Shown: positions 50,383 to 59,960, numbered from the stretch's first letter. The stretch: 64,000 nucleotides of DNA from Streptomyces lavendofoliae (GCF_014649735.1 NZ_BMTP01000008.1:287891-351890), one strand, 5' to 3'. Notes: generated from the sequence alone by a model not told the origin. Program-made: numbers and translations.

Positions 50383-50411
50383 AGTCTGCCAGGACCGGCC
50401 GTATCTCCCAA
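50383..50411 (-). promoter_or_regulatory. promoter of rpmE
   Basis: On the minus strand, -35 TTGGGA (50406-50411) and -10 CAGACT (50383-50388) are separated by 17 bp. Transcription would start near 50376, about 68 bp before the TTG start codon. Confidence 0.55.
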
Positions 50412-50430
50412 AACCGGGGTGCGGCCGGAT

Positions 50431-51549
50431 CTATTCCGGGCCCCCGTGCCCCTGCTTCACGACCCCGTCGGCCCGGCCCTTGGCGGTGTCCTCGGTGGCG
50501 GACGCGGGGATCGGCAGGTCGGCCCTGAGGGCCGTCCACACCTGCTGGGACTGCGCCTGGAGCGGTATCACGCGGTTGAGGTCGGCCGGGTCGTACCGCA
50601 CCGGCAGGGTGATCATCTCGACGTCGTCCGCGCCGAGCTTCTCGAGGCCGCCGGCGAAGTCGGCGAGCTCCTTGACGGAGTCCAGCTCGGAGTCGGGTCT
50701 GATGGCCTTGGTGGCGGTGTCGGCGAGGCCCCACAGCTTCTTCGGGCTGGTGAAGACGCCGACGCTCCTGGCCTGCTCGATGAACGCCTTCATGAACGCC
50801 TGCTGGAGCTGTATGCGCCCCAGGTCGCTGCCGTCGCCGACGCCCTTGCGGGTGCGGACGAGCCCGAGGGCCTGTTCGCCGGTGAGGGTGTGCGGGCCGG
50901 CGGCCAGGTCGAGGTGGCTGCTCGAATCCTTGATCGGCTCGGTGGTGGTGATCTCCACGCCGCCGAGTTCGTCGATCAGCTTCTTGAAGCCGGTGAAGTC
51001 CACCTCGACGTAGTGGTCCATGCGGATGCCGGACATCTTCTCGACGGTCTTCACCGCGCACGCCGGGCCGCCGACCTCGTACGCCGTGTTGAACATGGCC
51101 TTGCGCTGCCCGGGTACGGCCGCGCCGGCCCGGTCGGTGCAGTCGGGGCGCTCGATGATCGTGTCACGCGGTACGGAGACGACGCTCGCCTTCTTGTGGC
51201 CCTCGTACACGTGAAGGATCATCGCGGTGTCGGAGCGGGCGGCGCCCTCGTCCCTGCCGTACTCGCCGTTGGCGCCGGCCCGGGTGTCGGAGCCCAGGAC
51301 CAGGATGTCCAGGGAGCCGTTGTCGACGTCGCGCGGACGGTCGTCGTCGCGCAGCTGGGCGTTGATGTCGACGCTGTCGATGTTGCCGTTGAGGGCGGCG
51401 TACACGTACCCGAGCCCGCACCCGCCGGCCAGCACCAGCCCGGCGGCGGACCACGCGGCGACGGTGACCGCCCGGCGGCCCTTGCCGCGTTCCACGCGGC
51501 GGCGTCCGGTGGCGCGTATTCGGCTGCTCCTGCTGCCCTGCTCGGCCAT
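50431..51549 (-). CDS. LytR-CpsA-Psr family protein
   Basis: A 372-residue membrane-anchored enzyme. It has an Arg-rich cytoplasmic leader, one membrane helix (about 28-48) and an extracellular LCP domain with LDILVLGSDTR, MILHVYEGHKKASVVSVPRD and GLVRTRKGVGDGSDLGRIQL, the last holding the conserved Arg residues that bind pyrophosphate. LCP proteins attach teichoic acid or other glycopolymers to peptidoglycan. The WecA-type gene at 43.8 kb could supply the lipid-linked precursor (inference). Confidence 0.93.
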   Translation of the reverse strand: MAEQGSRSSRIRATGRRRVERGKGRRAVTVAAWSAAGLVLAGGCGLGYVYAALNGNIDSVDINAQLRDDDRPRDVDNGSLDILVLGSDTRAGANGEYGRDEGAARSDTAMILHVYEGHKKASVVSVPRDTIIERPDCTDRAGAAVPGQRKAMFNTAYEVGGPACAVKTVEKMSGIRMDHYVEVDFTGFKKLIDELGGVEITTTEPIKDSSSHLDLAAGPHTLTGEQALGLVRTRKGVGDGSDLGRIQLQQAFMKAFIEQARSVGVFTSPKKLWGLADTATKAIRPDSELDSVKELADFAGGLEKLGADDVEMITLPVRYDPADLNRVIPLQAQSQQVWTALRADLPIPASATEDTAKGRADGVVKQGHGGPE

Positions 51550-51673
51550 GTTCTCCTCAGTCCTCGCTGATGCCGCTACCCCCAGCGGTGGTGATCAGGC
51601 ACGCTTCGGCCTGTCAGACGGGGAAGCGGCACAAAGGGTTGCACGGCCGGCCGAGCGGTCCCCGGGAACGCAC

Positions 51674-51705
51674 TGTGCCCACCGCGCGGGTGCGCGGTGG
51701 GCACA
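51674..51705 (-). terminator. perfect 14-bp hairpin after the protease gene
   Basis: TGTGCCCACCGCGC (51674-51687) pairs perfectly with GCGCGGTGGGCACA (51692-51705) around GGGT. A second perfect hairpin, GGGGCGGCTC with GAGCCGCCCC, lies at 51746-51771, closer to the protease stop. Both are in the 266-bp gap before the LCP gene, which holds nothing else visible. Confidence 0.6.
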
Positions 51706-51815
51706 GATCGTGGTTCACCTGCGGTTTCCGCAGGGCCGGGGCGCTGGGGCGGCTCACCGGCGAGCCGCCCCGGACGTGGCGAACATCGCACGCTTCCCGG
51801 CCCCCGGGACGGCGG

Positions 51816-53600
51816 TCAGCCGAACAGGTTGTACGCCTGCCAGCCGGTACCGAAGTCCTTGCGGGCGAGGAAGCCGCCCTTGCCGTTGCCCGGGTACAGC
51901 CACAGCTTGCCGGCCGTGTCGCGGGCCAGGACGTCGGCGACGCCGTCGCTGTTGACGTCACCGGTGGTGACGAGGGCGTTCATGGACCCGAAGGCGGCGA
52001 CCAGCACGGGCGCGGACCACGGCTTGGTGGCGACGCCGGTGCCCTTGTAGAGGTAGGTCTTGCCGTCAGAGGCGCGGGCGAAGATGTCGGCCTTGCCGTC
52101 GTTGGTGAAGTCACCGTGACCGCGGACCATCGTGTACTTGCCCCAGCCGGTGCCGACGGTGACGGGAGCGTTGAAGCCGCCGTTGCCGCGGCCCGGGTAG
52201 ATCCGCATGGTGCCGGCGGAGTCGACCGCGACCACGTCGGGCAGCTCGTCACCGGTGACGTCGCCGGGGGCGACGACCGCCTTGTGCTTGCCCCAGCCCT
52301 TGGCGACGAGCTTGGACTGCCACTCGCCGAGCGCCGGGACCCAGTGGTCCCAGTACACGTCGCCGTTGTAGCGGTTGAGCATGTCCTCGTTGTCATCACG
52401 GTCGAGGTCCGTCTGGAGCGCCAGGGTGTAGCCGCCGAAGTACCCCATGTCGAAGGTACGGCTCAGCGAGGTGACCTTCGAGTTCCAGCCGAACAGCGTG
52501 GAGTCCGAGGTGCGGCGGGAGAGCAGGTCGGCCGCGTGGTCGTTGTTCCAGTTGGCGTCGTCGACGCGGGCCTGGAGAGACGCGGAGTACGTGGAGACCT
52601 TCGCGTACACGCCGTACTTGCCGGCGGCGGAGCAGTTCTCGTCGCCCCACGACACGATGCCGACGAGCCGGCCGCTGACGACGAGCGGGCCACCGGAGTC
52701 ACCGTTGCAGGTGGTCTCGCTGGTCTCGTCGCTGCCGGTCGGCGCGGCGCCCGCGCAGAGCATGTGGCCCCTGATGAAACCGTCCGGGTAGGCGGCGGCG
52801 CAGTTGGTGTCCGAGACGATGTCGGCGTCGGCGACCTTCAGCGTGGGCGAACCGCTGTTGGGCTCGGTGGAGCTGGTGCGGCCCCAGCCGTACACCTTGC
52901 CGTCCAGGCCCGCCTGGTACAGCGCGCCGTCGGTCGGCTGCGCGAGCGGCAGCGGCCTGGCGGTGGTGGGCGAGGTCAGCGTGAGGACGGCCACGTCCCC
53001 GTCGAGGGTGTACGGGCTGTACGACGGGTGGTTCCACTGGCGGTAGGCGCCGAAGACGGTGCCACCGTGGAAGTCCCAGCTGCCGTCGGCGTTCTCGGTG
53101 GGCACCTTGTCGGTGCCGGTGATGACCGCGCCGTCCTCGTACCACTTGATGCCCTTGACGCAGTGCGCCGCGGTGGCGATCTTCGTCGGGGCGATCACCA
53201 CGCCGCCGCAGAAGTAGCCCGCGCCGGTGCTGTCGCTGAAGTGGAGCTGCGCCATCCAGGGCGCGGCCGAGATGGTGGTCTGCGCGCCGCCGATTATGCG
53301 CGCGCTGGGCGCGCTGTCGGTGCCGCTGTCGGACGCCGCGGCGTCGGGCTGCTTGACCAGGGATCGCTCGCTGGTGGCGTCGCCCTTCATCGCCTTGATG
53401 GTGCGCTGACGAAGCTCCTGCTTCGACGGCTCGGCGGGCTTCTGCGTGTCCATGGTGATCCGCGGCGCCTCGCCGGCCTCCGCGGAGTCCGAACCGGTGA
53501 CCGCGATGCCCGCTCCCACGAGGGCGACGACCGCGGCGGCGGCCGGCAGCGCCAGTGTCATACGGCGCCGGTGACGGCCGCCGCGCGTGCGTATCTGCAC
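51816..53600 (-). CDS. secreted trypsin-like serine protease with FG-GAP/VCBS repeats
   Basis: A 594-residue protein from the GTG of VQIRTRGGRHRRRM, with AAGGGG eight bases upstream. It has a signal peptide (about 1-42), a propeptide (about 43-101) and an S1 protease domain starting RIIGGAQ. The triad is His146 (TAAHC), Asp202 (GDVAVL) and Ser302 (CNGDSGGP). From about residue 350 to the end there are FG-GAP repeats (for example GDVTGDELPDVVAVDSAGTM) that would fold as a beta-propeller. It should be an active exported endopeptidase. It is not an expected member of the rho-LCP neighbourhood and may be a later insertion. Confidence 0.92.
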   Translation of the reverse strand: MQIRTRGGRHRRRMTLALPAAAAVVALVGAGIAVTGSDSAEAGEAPRITMDTQKPAEPSKQELRQRTIKAMKGDATSERSLVKQPDAAASDSGTDSAPSARIIGGAQTTISAAPWMAQLHFSDSTGAGYFCGGVVIAPTKIATAAHCVKGIKWYEDGAVITGTDKVPTENADGSWDFHGGTVFGAYRQWNHPSYSPYTLDGDVAVLTLTSPTTARPLPLAQPTDGALYQAGLDGKVYGWGRTSSTEPNSGSPTLKVADADIVSDTNCAAAYPDGFIRGHMLCAGAAPTGSDETSETTCNGDSGGPLVVSGRLVGIVSWGDENCSAAGKYGVYAKVSTYSASLQARVDDANWNNDHAADLLSRRTSDSTLFGWNSKVTSLSRTFDMGYFGGYTLALQTDLDRDDNEDMLNRYNGDVYWDHWVPALGEWQSKLVAKGWGKHKAVVAPGDVTGDELPDVVAVDSAGTMRIYPGRGNGGFNAPVTVGTGWGKYTMVRGHGDFTNDGKADIFARASDGKTYLYKGTGVATKPWSAPVLVAAFGSMNALVTTGDVNSDGVADVLARDTAGKLWLYPGNGKGGFLARKDFGTGWQAYNLFG

Positions 53601-53817
53601 TAGGTAAACCCCTTGGGTCGACCCGGCGCAGCGCGACCGCCGCGCCGGAAGAAATCCATGACGGTGGCGGGGCTCGGCTGGTACGCGGGCAGTGAGCCGG
53701 AAAACCCCCCTGGCCTCGGCTCGGACTGCGCGGCGAGATCCCCCCACGTCGATGCGACGATGCTACGCCTGTCAAGTACTGGTTGACCAGCGGCAGGTGA
53801 GAAATTCGTGAAAGCGA

Positions 53818-53849
53818 GACCGCCCCGTCACCGGAGTGACGGGGCGGTC
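53818..53849 (-). terminator. terminator of rho
   Basis: GACCGCCCCGTCAC (53818-53831) pairs perfectly with GTGACGGGGCGGTC (53836-53849) around CGGA, 24 bp beyond the rho stop on the minus strand, followed by TCTCGCTTTC. Next to it (53771-53790) lies a small palindrome CTGGTTGACCAG and a TTGACA box on the minus strand, possibly part of the protease promoter. Confidence 0.7.
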
Positions 53850-53872
53850 CGTTATGTCCTGCTGATGCGACG

Positions 53873-55963
53873 TCAGTCGTTGCCGTTGCCGGACGACGGG
53901 GTCGTCTTCTGGATCTGGAGCAGGAACTCGGCGTTCGACTTCGTCTGCTTCATCTTGTCGAGCAGCAGCTCGATCGCCTGCTGCTGGTCGAGCGCGTGCA
54001 GCACCCGGCGCAGCTTCCAGACGATGGCGAGCTCGTCGCTGCCCAGCAGGATCTCCTCCTTGCGGGTGCCGGACGCGTCGACGTCCACCGCCGGGAAGAT
54101 GCGCTTGTCGGCGAGCTTCCGGTCGAGCTTGAGCTCCATGTTGCCGGTGCCCTTGAACTCCTCGAAGATCACCTCGTCCATGCGCGAGCCGGTGTCGACC
54201 AGCGCGGTGGCCAGGATGGTCAGCGAGCCGCCGTCCTCGATGTTGCGCGCGGCACCGAAGAAGCGCTTCGGCGGGTAGAGCGCGGTCGAGTCGACACCAC
54301 CGGACAGGATGCGGCCGGAGGCGGGCGCCGCGAGGTTGTACGCGCGGCCCAGGCGGGTGATGGAGTCCAGCAGGACGACCACGTCGTGACCCAGCTCGAC
54401 GAGACGCTTGGCGCGCTCGATGGCCAGCTCGGCGACGGTGGTGTGGTCCTCGGCGGGACGGTCGAAGGTCGAGGAGATGACCTCGCCCTTCACCGACCGC
54501 TGCATGTCGGTGACCTCTTCCGGACGCTCGTCGACGAGGACGACCATCAGGTGGCACTCGGGGTTGTTCGTGGTGATCGCGTTGGCGACCGCCTGCATGA
54601 TCATGGTCTTGCCGGTCTTCGGCGGGGCCACGATCAGGCCTCGCTGGCCCTTGCCGATCGGCGACACGAGGTCGATGATCCGCGTGGTCAGCACACCCGG
54701 GTCGGTCTCCAGACGGAGGCGGTCCTGGGGGTAGAGCGGGGTCAGCTTGTTGAACTCGGGACGGCCCCGGCCGGAGTCGGCGGCCATGCCGTTGGCCGAG
54801 TCCAGACGGACCAGCGCGTTGAACTTCTCGCGGCGCTCGCCCTCCTTCGGCTGGCGTACGGCACCGGTGATGTGGTCGCCCTTGCGCAGGCCGTTCTTGC
54901 GGACCTGGGCGAGGGAGACGTACACGTCGTTGGGGCCCGGCAGGTAGCCGGAGGTCCGGATGAACGCGTAGTTGTCGAGGATGTCCAGGATGCCCGCGAC
55001 GGGGATCAGGACGTCGTCCTCGGAGACCTGCGGCTCGGGGGCCGCGAACTCGTCACGGCCACGGCGGCCACGGCGGTCGCGGTAGCGGCCGCGGCGCCCG
55101 CGGCGACCGCCGGCCTCGTCGTCGTAGTCGTCCTGCGGACCGGCCTGGCCGCCCTGCTGGCCGCCCTGGCGCTGCTGGCGCTGGCCGCCCTGCTGGTCGT
55201 CGCCCTTGCCGCCGCGGTCACGCTGGCGGTCGCGCTGACGCTCGCGGCGGTCACCGCGGTCGCCGCGTTCACCGCGGTCGCGCTGGCGGTCGCGGCGGTT
55301 GCCCTCGGCGGTGTCGGCGGACGCGTCGGCCTTCGCCTCCGGCTGCCCGTCACCCCTGGTGTCGGTCCTGGCCTCGGTACGCACGTCCGCGCGGACCTCG
55401 GTGCGCACGTCGCCCTCGGGGCTGCCGGCGGGCGCGGTGGCGCGGCGGCGGCGGCGCTCGCCCGCGGGCTGGTCGTCGGCGGCACCGCCCTGCTCGGGCG
55501 AGGCCGAGAGCTTGGGGGACGGCTGGCCGGGGATCTCGATCTGCTGCTGCGCGACGACCTTGTCGGCCTTGGCGGCGGGCTTCTCGGTGGCCTTGTCGGC
55601 CTGGACGGCGGTCTTGTCGACGGCCTTGGCGGCGTCCTCGCCCGTACGGGCCTTGGAGGTCGCGCGGCGCTTCGGCTTCGTCTCGGCGGCACCGGCCGCG
55701 TCGGCGGCCTTGGACGCGGAGGCGCCGCCTCCGGCCTGCGTCTCCTTGATGACCTCGATCAGCTGGCTCTTGCGCATACGCGCGGTGCCCCTGATACCGA
55801 GGCCGGACGCGACCTGCTGCAGCTCGGCCAGGACCATGCCCTCGAGGCCGGTGCCGGAGCGGCGGCGCCGTGACGTGGTGCCAGTGGCAGCACCTGCGGC
55901 GGGCGCGGCGGTGTCGACACTGTTGTCGGCAGTCACGCCCATCAGATCGGTGGTGTCGCTCAC
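53873..55963 (-). CDS. rho: transcription termination factor Rho
   Basis: A 696-residue Rho with the large insertion typical of high-GC Gram-positives. An N-terminal Rho_N segment (about 38-76) is followed by about 230 disordered residues, first Ala/Lys-rich and then Arg/Asp/Gln/Gly-rich (GERGDRGDRRERQRDRQRDR). The RNA-binding domain (about 315-385, ILDILDNYAFIRTSGYLPGP) and ATPase (P-loop APPKTGKTMIMQ at about 445-456, VVLVDERPEEVTDM, LLDSITRLGRAYN) follow. It unwinds RNA from elongating polymerase. The insertion gives extra RNA affinity in related species. It has a long leader upstream. Confidence 0.97.
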   Translation of the reverse strand: MSDTTDLMGVTADNSVDTAAPAAGAATGTTSRRRRSGTGLEGMVLAELQQVASGLGIRGTARMRKSQLIEVIKETQAGGGASASKAADAAGAAETKPKRRATSKARTGEDAAKAVDKTAVQADKATEKPAAKADKVVAQQQIEIPGQPSPKLSASPEQGGAADDQPAGERRRRRATAPAGSPEGDVRTEVRADVRTEARTDTRGDGQPEAKADASADTAEGNRRDRQRDRGERGDRGDRRERQRDRQRDRGGKGDDQQGGQRQQRQGGQQGGQAGPQDDYDDEAGGRRGRRGRYRDRRGRRGRDEFAAPEPQVSEDDVLIPVAGILDILDNYAFIRTSGYLPGPNDVYVSLAQVRKNGLRKGDHITGAVRQPKEGERREKFNALVRLDSANGMAADSGRGRPEFNKLTPLYPQDRLRLETDPGVLTTRIIDLVSPIGKGQRGLIVAPPKTGKTMIMQAVANAITTNNPECHLMVVLVDERPEEVTDMQRSVKGEVISSTFDRPAEDHTTVAELAIERAKRLVELGHDVVVLLDSITRLGRAYNLAAPASGRILSGGVDSTALYPPKRFFGAARNIEDGGSLTILATALVDTGSRMDEVIFEEFKGTGNMELKLDRKLADKRIFPAVDVDASGTRKEEILLGSDELAIVWKLRRVLHALDQQQAIELLLDKMKQTKSNAEFLLQIQKTTPSSGNGND

Positions 55964-56341
55964 GAAGGGTCCTTCCCTGGAGCGGACGTCGGCCTTCTGG
56001 CTCGGCGACCGGTTGTGCTGTCCGACAGCGGTCCTTGATCGGTGGACCGAGTCGGGGCGGTGGTCCCGCCGGGTACGGCGGAGAAGAAAAGACGTGCTGG
56101 GTTCCGGCCCGAGGCCCCCTGCTCGGCCCGCTCCTGGGAAAAGCGGGGTGTCGCGCCGGTTCCGGAGCGTGCTCGAAACTGCTCAGGCAGGCTGCTCAGG
56201 CAGTGGAGGAGGCTCCCGGAAGAATGGTGGTCCCGGATGGGGACACTCAGCACCGCGCCACAAAGACGTCGGGTGCAGATTCGAGGTTAACACTACCGGC
56301 TCCAACAAACATTCCCCCTCTCCAACACCGGCAACCGTGCA
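55964..56341 (-). promoter_or_regulatory. rho leader and promoter region, 378 bp without a gene
   Basis: The only AT-richer part is 56281-56335, so the promoter probably lies there and the rho mRNA would have a leader of about 300 bases. Inside it, CTGCTCAGGCAG is repeated directly at 56179-56190 and 56192-56203. Long leaders are common for rho because the protein regulates itself by early termination; whether that applies here is an inference. I see no small reading frame with coding support. Confidence 0.45.
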
Positions 56342-57259
56342 CTACGGGGCGAGCGGCAGGACGCTCGCACCCGAGACGTCGAGGGCCAGCCGGTTGGCCG
56401 CCCAGCCCTCGCCCGCCAGCCGCGCGACCTTCTCCGCCGCGCCGTCCTCGGCCAGCGCGAGGACCGTGGGGCCCGCGCCGGAGATGACCGCCGGGACGCC
56501 GTCCGCGCGCAGTCGGTTCACCAGGGCGATGCTCTCCGGCATCGCGGGGGCCCGGTACTCCTGGTGCAGCCGGTCCTCGGTGGCGGCGAGCAGCAGCTCG
56601 GGACGCCTGGTCAGGGCCTCGACGAGCAGTGCGGCGCGACCGGCGTTGACCGCGGCGTCCACATGGGGGACGGTGCGCGGCAGCAGGCCGCGGGCGGTCT
56701 CGGTGAGGACGGGCTTGCCGGGGACGAAAACCACCGGAACGACGGAATCGGCGGGATCCATCCGGATCGCCCGGGCGGCGCCGCCCTCGGTCCAGGCGAG
56801 GGTGAAGCCGCCGAGCAGGCAGGCGGCCACGTTGTCGGGGTGGCCCTCGATCTCGGTGGCCAGTTCCAGCAGCGCCGCGTCGTCGAGCCGGGCGTCGCCG
56901 CCTATGGTCACCGCGCGGGCGGCGACGATGCCGGCGCAGATGGCGGCCGAGGAGGAACCGAGGCCCCGCCCGTGCGGGATGCGGTTGGCGCAGACGACCT
57001 CGAGGCCGCGCGGCTGGCCGCCGAGCAGGTCGAAGGCCGTGCGCAGGGAGCGTACGAGCAGATGGCTCTCGTCGCGCGGGAGGTTGTCGGCGCCCTCTCC
57101 GGCGATGTCGATGTGCAGCCCGGAGTCGGCGACCCGGACGACCACGTCGTCGTACAGCCCCAGCGACAGGCCGAGGGCGTCGAAGCCCGGGCCGAGGTTG
57201 GCGCTGGTGGCGGGAACGCGCACCCGGACGGCGGCGGCGCGGAACGCTGGACCGGCCAT
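56342..57259 (-). CDS. thrB: homoserine kinase
   Basis: A 305-residue GHMP kinase. The phosphate-binding motif is NRIPHGRGLGSSSAAICAG (about 92-110), with VRVPATSANLGPGFDALGL at the N-terminus and VISGAGPTVLAL at the C-terminus. It phosphorylates homoserine for threonine synthesis. It lies 343 bp after thrC, with a strong hairpin in the gap, so it may be transcribed separately from hom-thrC. Confidence 0.96.
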   Translation of the reverse strand: MAGPAFRAAAVRVRVPATSANLGPGFDALGLSLGLYDDVVVRVADSGLHIDIAGEGADNLPRDESHLLVRSLRTAFDLLGGQPRGLEVVCANRIPHGRGLGSSSAAICAGIVAARAVTIGGDARLDDAALLELATEIEGHPDNVAACLLGGFTLAWTEGGAARAIRMDPADSVVPVVFVPGKPVLTETARGLLPRTVPHVDAAVNAGRAALLVEALTRRPELLLAATEDRLHQEYRAPAMPESIALVNRLRADGVPAVISGAGPTVLALAEDGAAEKVARLAGEGWAANRLALDVSGASVLPLAP

Positions 57260-57602
57260 CTCTCGATGACTCTCCTTGGATCTGACGACGTGGTTGTCGC
57301 TGGTTTCGAGGTTCGGGGTTCTACGAGGGGTACGAGGACCCTGGGCCGCAGCGGCGTCAACGGCAACAGCACCGCGGCATATGCGGCGGGGCGGGTTCGG
57401 TACAGCCTATCGAAGGAAGGTTCTGTGGCGACATAGGGCGCACAGGAGGCGCACGATGCGTGTCGCGAGCCCGCCCGTGCTTCCGCGTGGGACGCGGTGC
57501 GGGTTGCGGTTTTCGGCCATCTCACGCACCCGCGTGGCGGTGTCGCCGGTCCGGGACCGGCCCGGGGGCCCTAGAGGGCCGGGGGCCGGTCCCGGTCGCC
57601 GC
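57260..57602 (-). promoter_or_regulatory. thrC-thrB gap, 343 bp, with hairpin and candidate thrB promoter
   Basis: A large hairpin lies at 57553-57593: outer stem GGGACCGGCCC with GGGCCGGTCCC and inner stem GGCCCT-AG-AGGGCC. It is 10 bp past the thrC stop and fits a terminator. Further on, TAGGCT on the minus strand (57404-57409) resembles a -10 box and could start a separate thrB transcript with a leader of about 140 bases. No gene is visible. Confidence 0.5.
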
Positions 57603-58661
57603 TCAGGCCAGGCCGAGCCGCTCCGCGGCGGTGGCCGCGTCGACCGGCACGGTGACCGGCTGGGGCGCTCCGGCGACCGCCCAGTCCGGGTCCTTCAGAC
57701 CGTTTCCGGTCACGGTGCACACGATCGTCTGCCCCGGGTCCACCTTGCCCTGCTCGGCCGCCTTCAGCAGTCCGGCCACGGAGGCCGCGGACGCGGGCTC
57801 CACGAAGACGCCCTCCTGCGAGGCCAACAGGCGGTAGGCGCGCAGGATCTCACGGTCCGTCACCTCGTCGATGAAGCCGCCCGACTCGTCGCGCGCGGCC
57901 AGGGCGTAGTTCCAGGAGGCCGGGTTGCCGATGCGGATGGCGGTGGCGATCGTCGACGGGTCCTTGACGACCTCGCCGCGCACGATCGGCGCGGAGCCGG
58001 ATGCCTGGAAGCCCCACATGCGGGGGGCGCGGGAGGAGATCCCGTCCGCCGCGTACTCCGTGTAGCCCTTCCAGTAGGCGGTGATGTTGCCCGCGTTGCC
58101 GACGGGCAGGACGTGGATGTCGGGGGCGTCGCCCAGCATGTCCACGATCTCGAACGCGGCGGTCTTCTGGCCCTCGATACGGACCGGGTTCACCGAATTG
58201 ACCAGCGCCACCGGGTAGTTGTCGGACAGCGCGCGGGCCAGCGTCAGGCAGTCGTCGAAGTTGCCGTCGACCTGGAGGATCTTGGCTCCGTGGACCAGGG
58301 CCTGGCCCATCTTGCCGAGCGCGATCTTGCCCTGCGGGACGAGGACGGCGGACACCATCCCGGCCCGGACGGCGTACGCGGCCGCCGAGGCGGAGGTGTT
58401 GCCGGTGGAGGCGCAGATGACGGCCTGGGCGCCTTCCTCCTTGGCCCGGGTGATCGCCATGGTCATGCCGCGGTCCTTGAAGGAGCCGGTGGGGTTGGCG
58501 CCCTCGACCTTCAGGTGGACCTCACACCCCGTGCGCTCGGAGAGCACCTGCGCGGGCACGAGCGGCGTACCGCCCTCACGGAGCGTGATGACCGGCGTCG
58601 TGTCGGTGACCGGCAGCCGGTCGCGGTACTCCTCGATGATTCCGCGCCACTGGTGAGTCAT
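57603..58661 (-). CDS. thrC: threonine synthase
   Basis: A 352-residue PLP enzyme. The cofactor Lys is in NPTGSFKDRGMTMA (about residue 63), and the phosphate-binding glycine loop is in VGNAGNITAYWKG. It converts O-phosphohomoserine to threonine. It is six bases downstream of hom and so part of the same transcript. Confidence 0.96.
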   Translation of the reverse strand: MTHQWRGIIEEYRDRLPVTDTTPVITLREGGTPLVPAQVLSERTGCEVHLKVEGANPTGSFKDRGMTMAITRAKEEGAQAVICASTGNTSASAAAYAVRAGMVSAVLVPQGKIALGKMGQALVHGAKILQVDGNFDDCLTLARALSDNYPVALVNSVNPVRIEGQKTAAFEIVDMLGDAPDIHVLPVGNAGNITAYWKGYTEYAADGISSRAPRMWGFQASGSAPIVRGEVVKDPSTIATAIRIGNPASWNYALAARDESGGFIDEVTDREILRAYRLLASQEGVFVEPASAASVAGLLKAAEQGKVDPGQTIVCTVTGNGLKDPDWAVAGAPQPVTVPVDAATAAERLGLA

Positions 58662-58667
58662 TGCTGG

Positions 58668-59960
58668 TTACTCTCCTTCGACCCGCATGATGCTGGCGAC
58701 ACCGCGCACGGTGTCGAGCTGGCGCAGCGCCTCGACGGTCCCGGACAGGGCGGCGTCGGGCGCGCGATGGGTGACGACGACGAGGGACGCCTCGCCGTCC
58801 TTGCCCTGCTGGCGCACCGTATCGATGGATACGCCGTGCTCGGCGAAGACCGTCGCCACCTGGGCGAGGACGCCCGGCTTGTCGGCCACGTCGAGGCTGA
58901 TGTGGTACCGCGTCACCACGTCGCCCATGGGGCTGACGGGGAGCTGGGTGTACGCGGACTCGCCGGGACCCGTCGTGCCGCCCCGGCGGTTGCGGCAGAC
59001 GGCGACGAGGTCGCCGAGGACGGCGGACGCGGTCGGCGAACCGCCGGCACCGGGTCCGTAGAACATCAGCCGGCCGGCCGCGTCCGCCTCGACGAACACG
59101 GCGTTGTAGGCGCCGCGCACCGACGCGAGCGGGTGGCTGAGCGGGATCATCGCGGGGTGCACGCGCGCGGTGACGGAGCCGCCGTCGGCGGCCCGCTCGC
59201 AGATGGCGAGCAGCTTGATGGTGCAGCCCATGCGCTTGGCGGAGGCGAAGTCGGCGGCGGTGACCTCGGTCATGCCCTCGCGGTGCACGTCGTCGAGGCG
59301 TACGCGCGTGTGGAAGGCGATCCCGGCGAGGATGGCGGCCTTGGCGGCGGCGTCGAAGCCCTCGACGTCGGCGGTCGGGTCGGCCTCGGCGTACCCGAGG
59401 GCGGTGGCCTCGTCGAGCGCCTCCGAGTATCCGGCGCCCGAGGTGTCCATCTTGTCGAGGATGAAGTTGGTCGTGCCGTTGACGATGCCGAGCACCCGGT
59501 TGACCTTATCGCCGGCGAGGGACTCGCGCAGCGGGCGGATCAGCGGGATGGCGCCGGCGACGGCCGCCTCGTAGTACAGGTCCTGGCCGTGCCGCTCGGC
59601 GGCGGCGTACAGGCTCTGGCCCTCCTGGGCGAGGAGCGCCTTGTTCGCGGAGACGACCGACGCCCCGTGCTCGAAGGCCGTGGTGATGAGCGTCCGGGCG
59701 GGCTCGATGCCCCCGATGACCTCGACGACGACGTCGATGTCCCCCCGTTTGACCAGGGCGGTCGCGTCGGTGGTGATGAGCTCCTGCGGGATGCCCTCAC
59801 GCACCTTCGAGGGCCGGCGCACGGCGACACCGGCGAGCTCGACCGGGGCGCCGATGCGCGCGGCGAGGTCGTCGGCGTGCGTCGTCATGATGCGCGCCAC
59901 CTCTGAGCCGACCACTCCACAGCCCAGCAGCGCCACCTTCAGCGGACGCGTACGCATCAT
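58668..59960 (-). CDS. hom: homoserine dehydrogenase
   Basis: A 430-residue enzyme. The N-terminal NAD(P)-binding domain starts VALLGCGVVGSEVARI. The catalytic domain has GIVNGTTNFILDKM and EGFDAAAKAAILAGIAF, including the catalytic Lys. A C-terminal ACT domain (about 345-430, HISLDVADKPGVLAQVATVF) probably gives threonine feedback inhibition. Two adjacent ATG codons could serve as start. It commits aspartate semialdehyde to threonine and methionine. Confidence 0.96.
   Translation of the reverse strand: MMRTRPLKVALLGCGVVGSEVARIMTTHADDLAARIGAPVELAGVAVRRPSKVREGIPQELITTDATALVKRGDIDVVVEVIGGIEPARTLITTAFEHGASVVSANKALLAQEGQSLYAAAERHGQDLYYEAAVAGAIPLIRPLRESLAGDKVNRVLGIVNGTTNFILDKMDTSGAGYSEALDEATALGYAEADPTADVEGFDAAAKAAILAGIAFHTRVRLDDVHREGMTEVTAADFASAKRMGCTIKLLAICERAADGGSVTARVHPAMIPLSHPLASVRGAYNAVFVEADAAGRLMFYGPGAGGSPTASAVLGDLVAVCRNRRGGTTGPGESAYTQLPVSPMGDVVTRYHISLDVADKPGVLAQVATVFAEHGVSIDTVRQQGKDGEASLVVVTHRAPDAALSGTVEALRQLDTVRGVASIMRVEGE

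Noticed and set aside
53996..55873. Plus-strand frame of 625 codons across rho
   Set aside because: It is the antisense of rho, with Val/Ala/Gly low-complexity translation and no domain.
57276..59906. Plus-strand frame of 876 codons across thrC and hom
   Set aside because: It is the antisense of two fully convincing enzymes, rich in Gly, Asp, Arg and Val from codon bias only.
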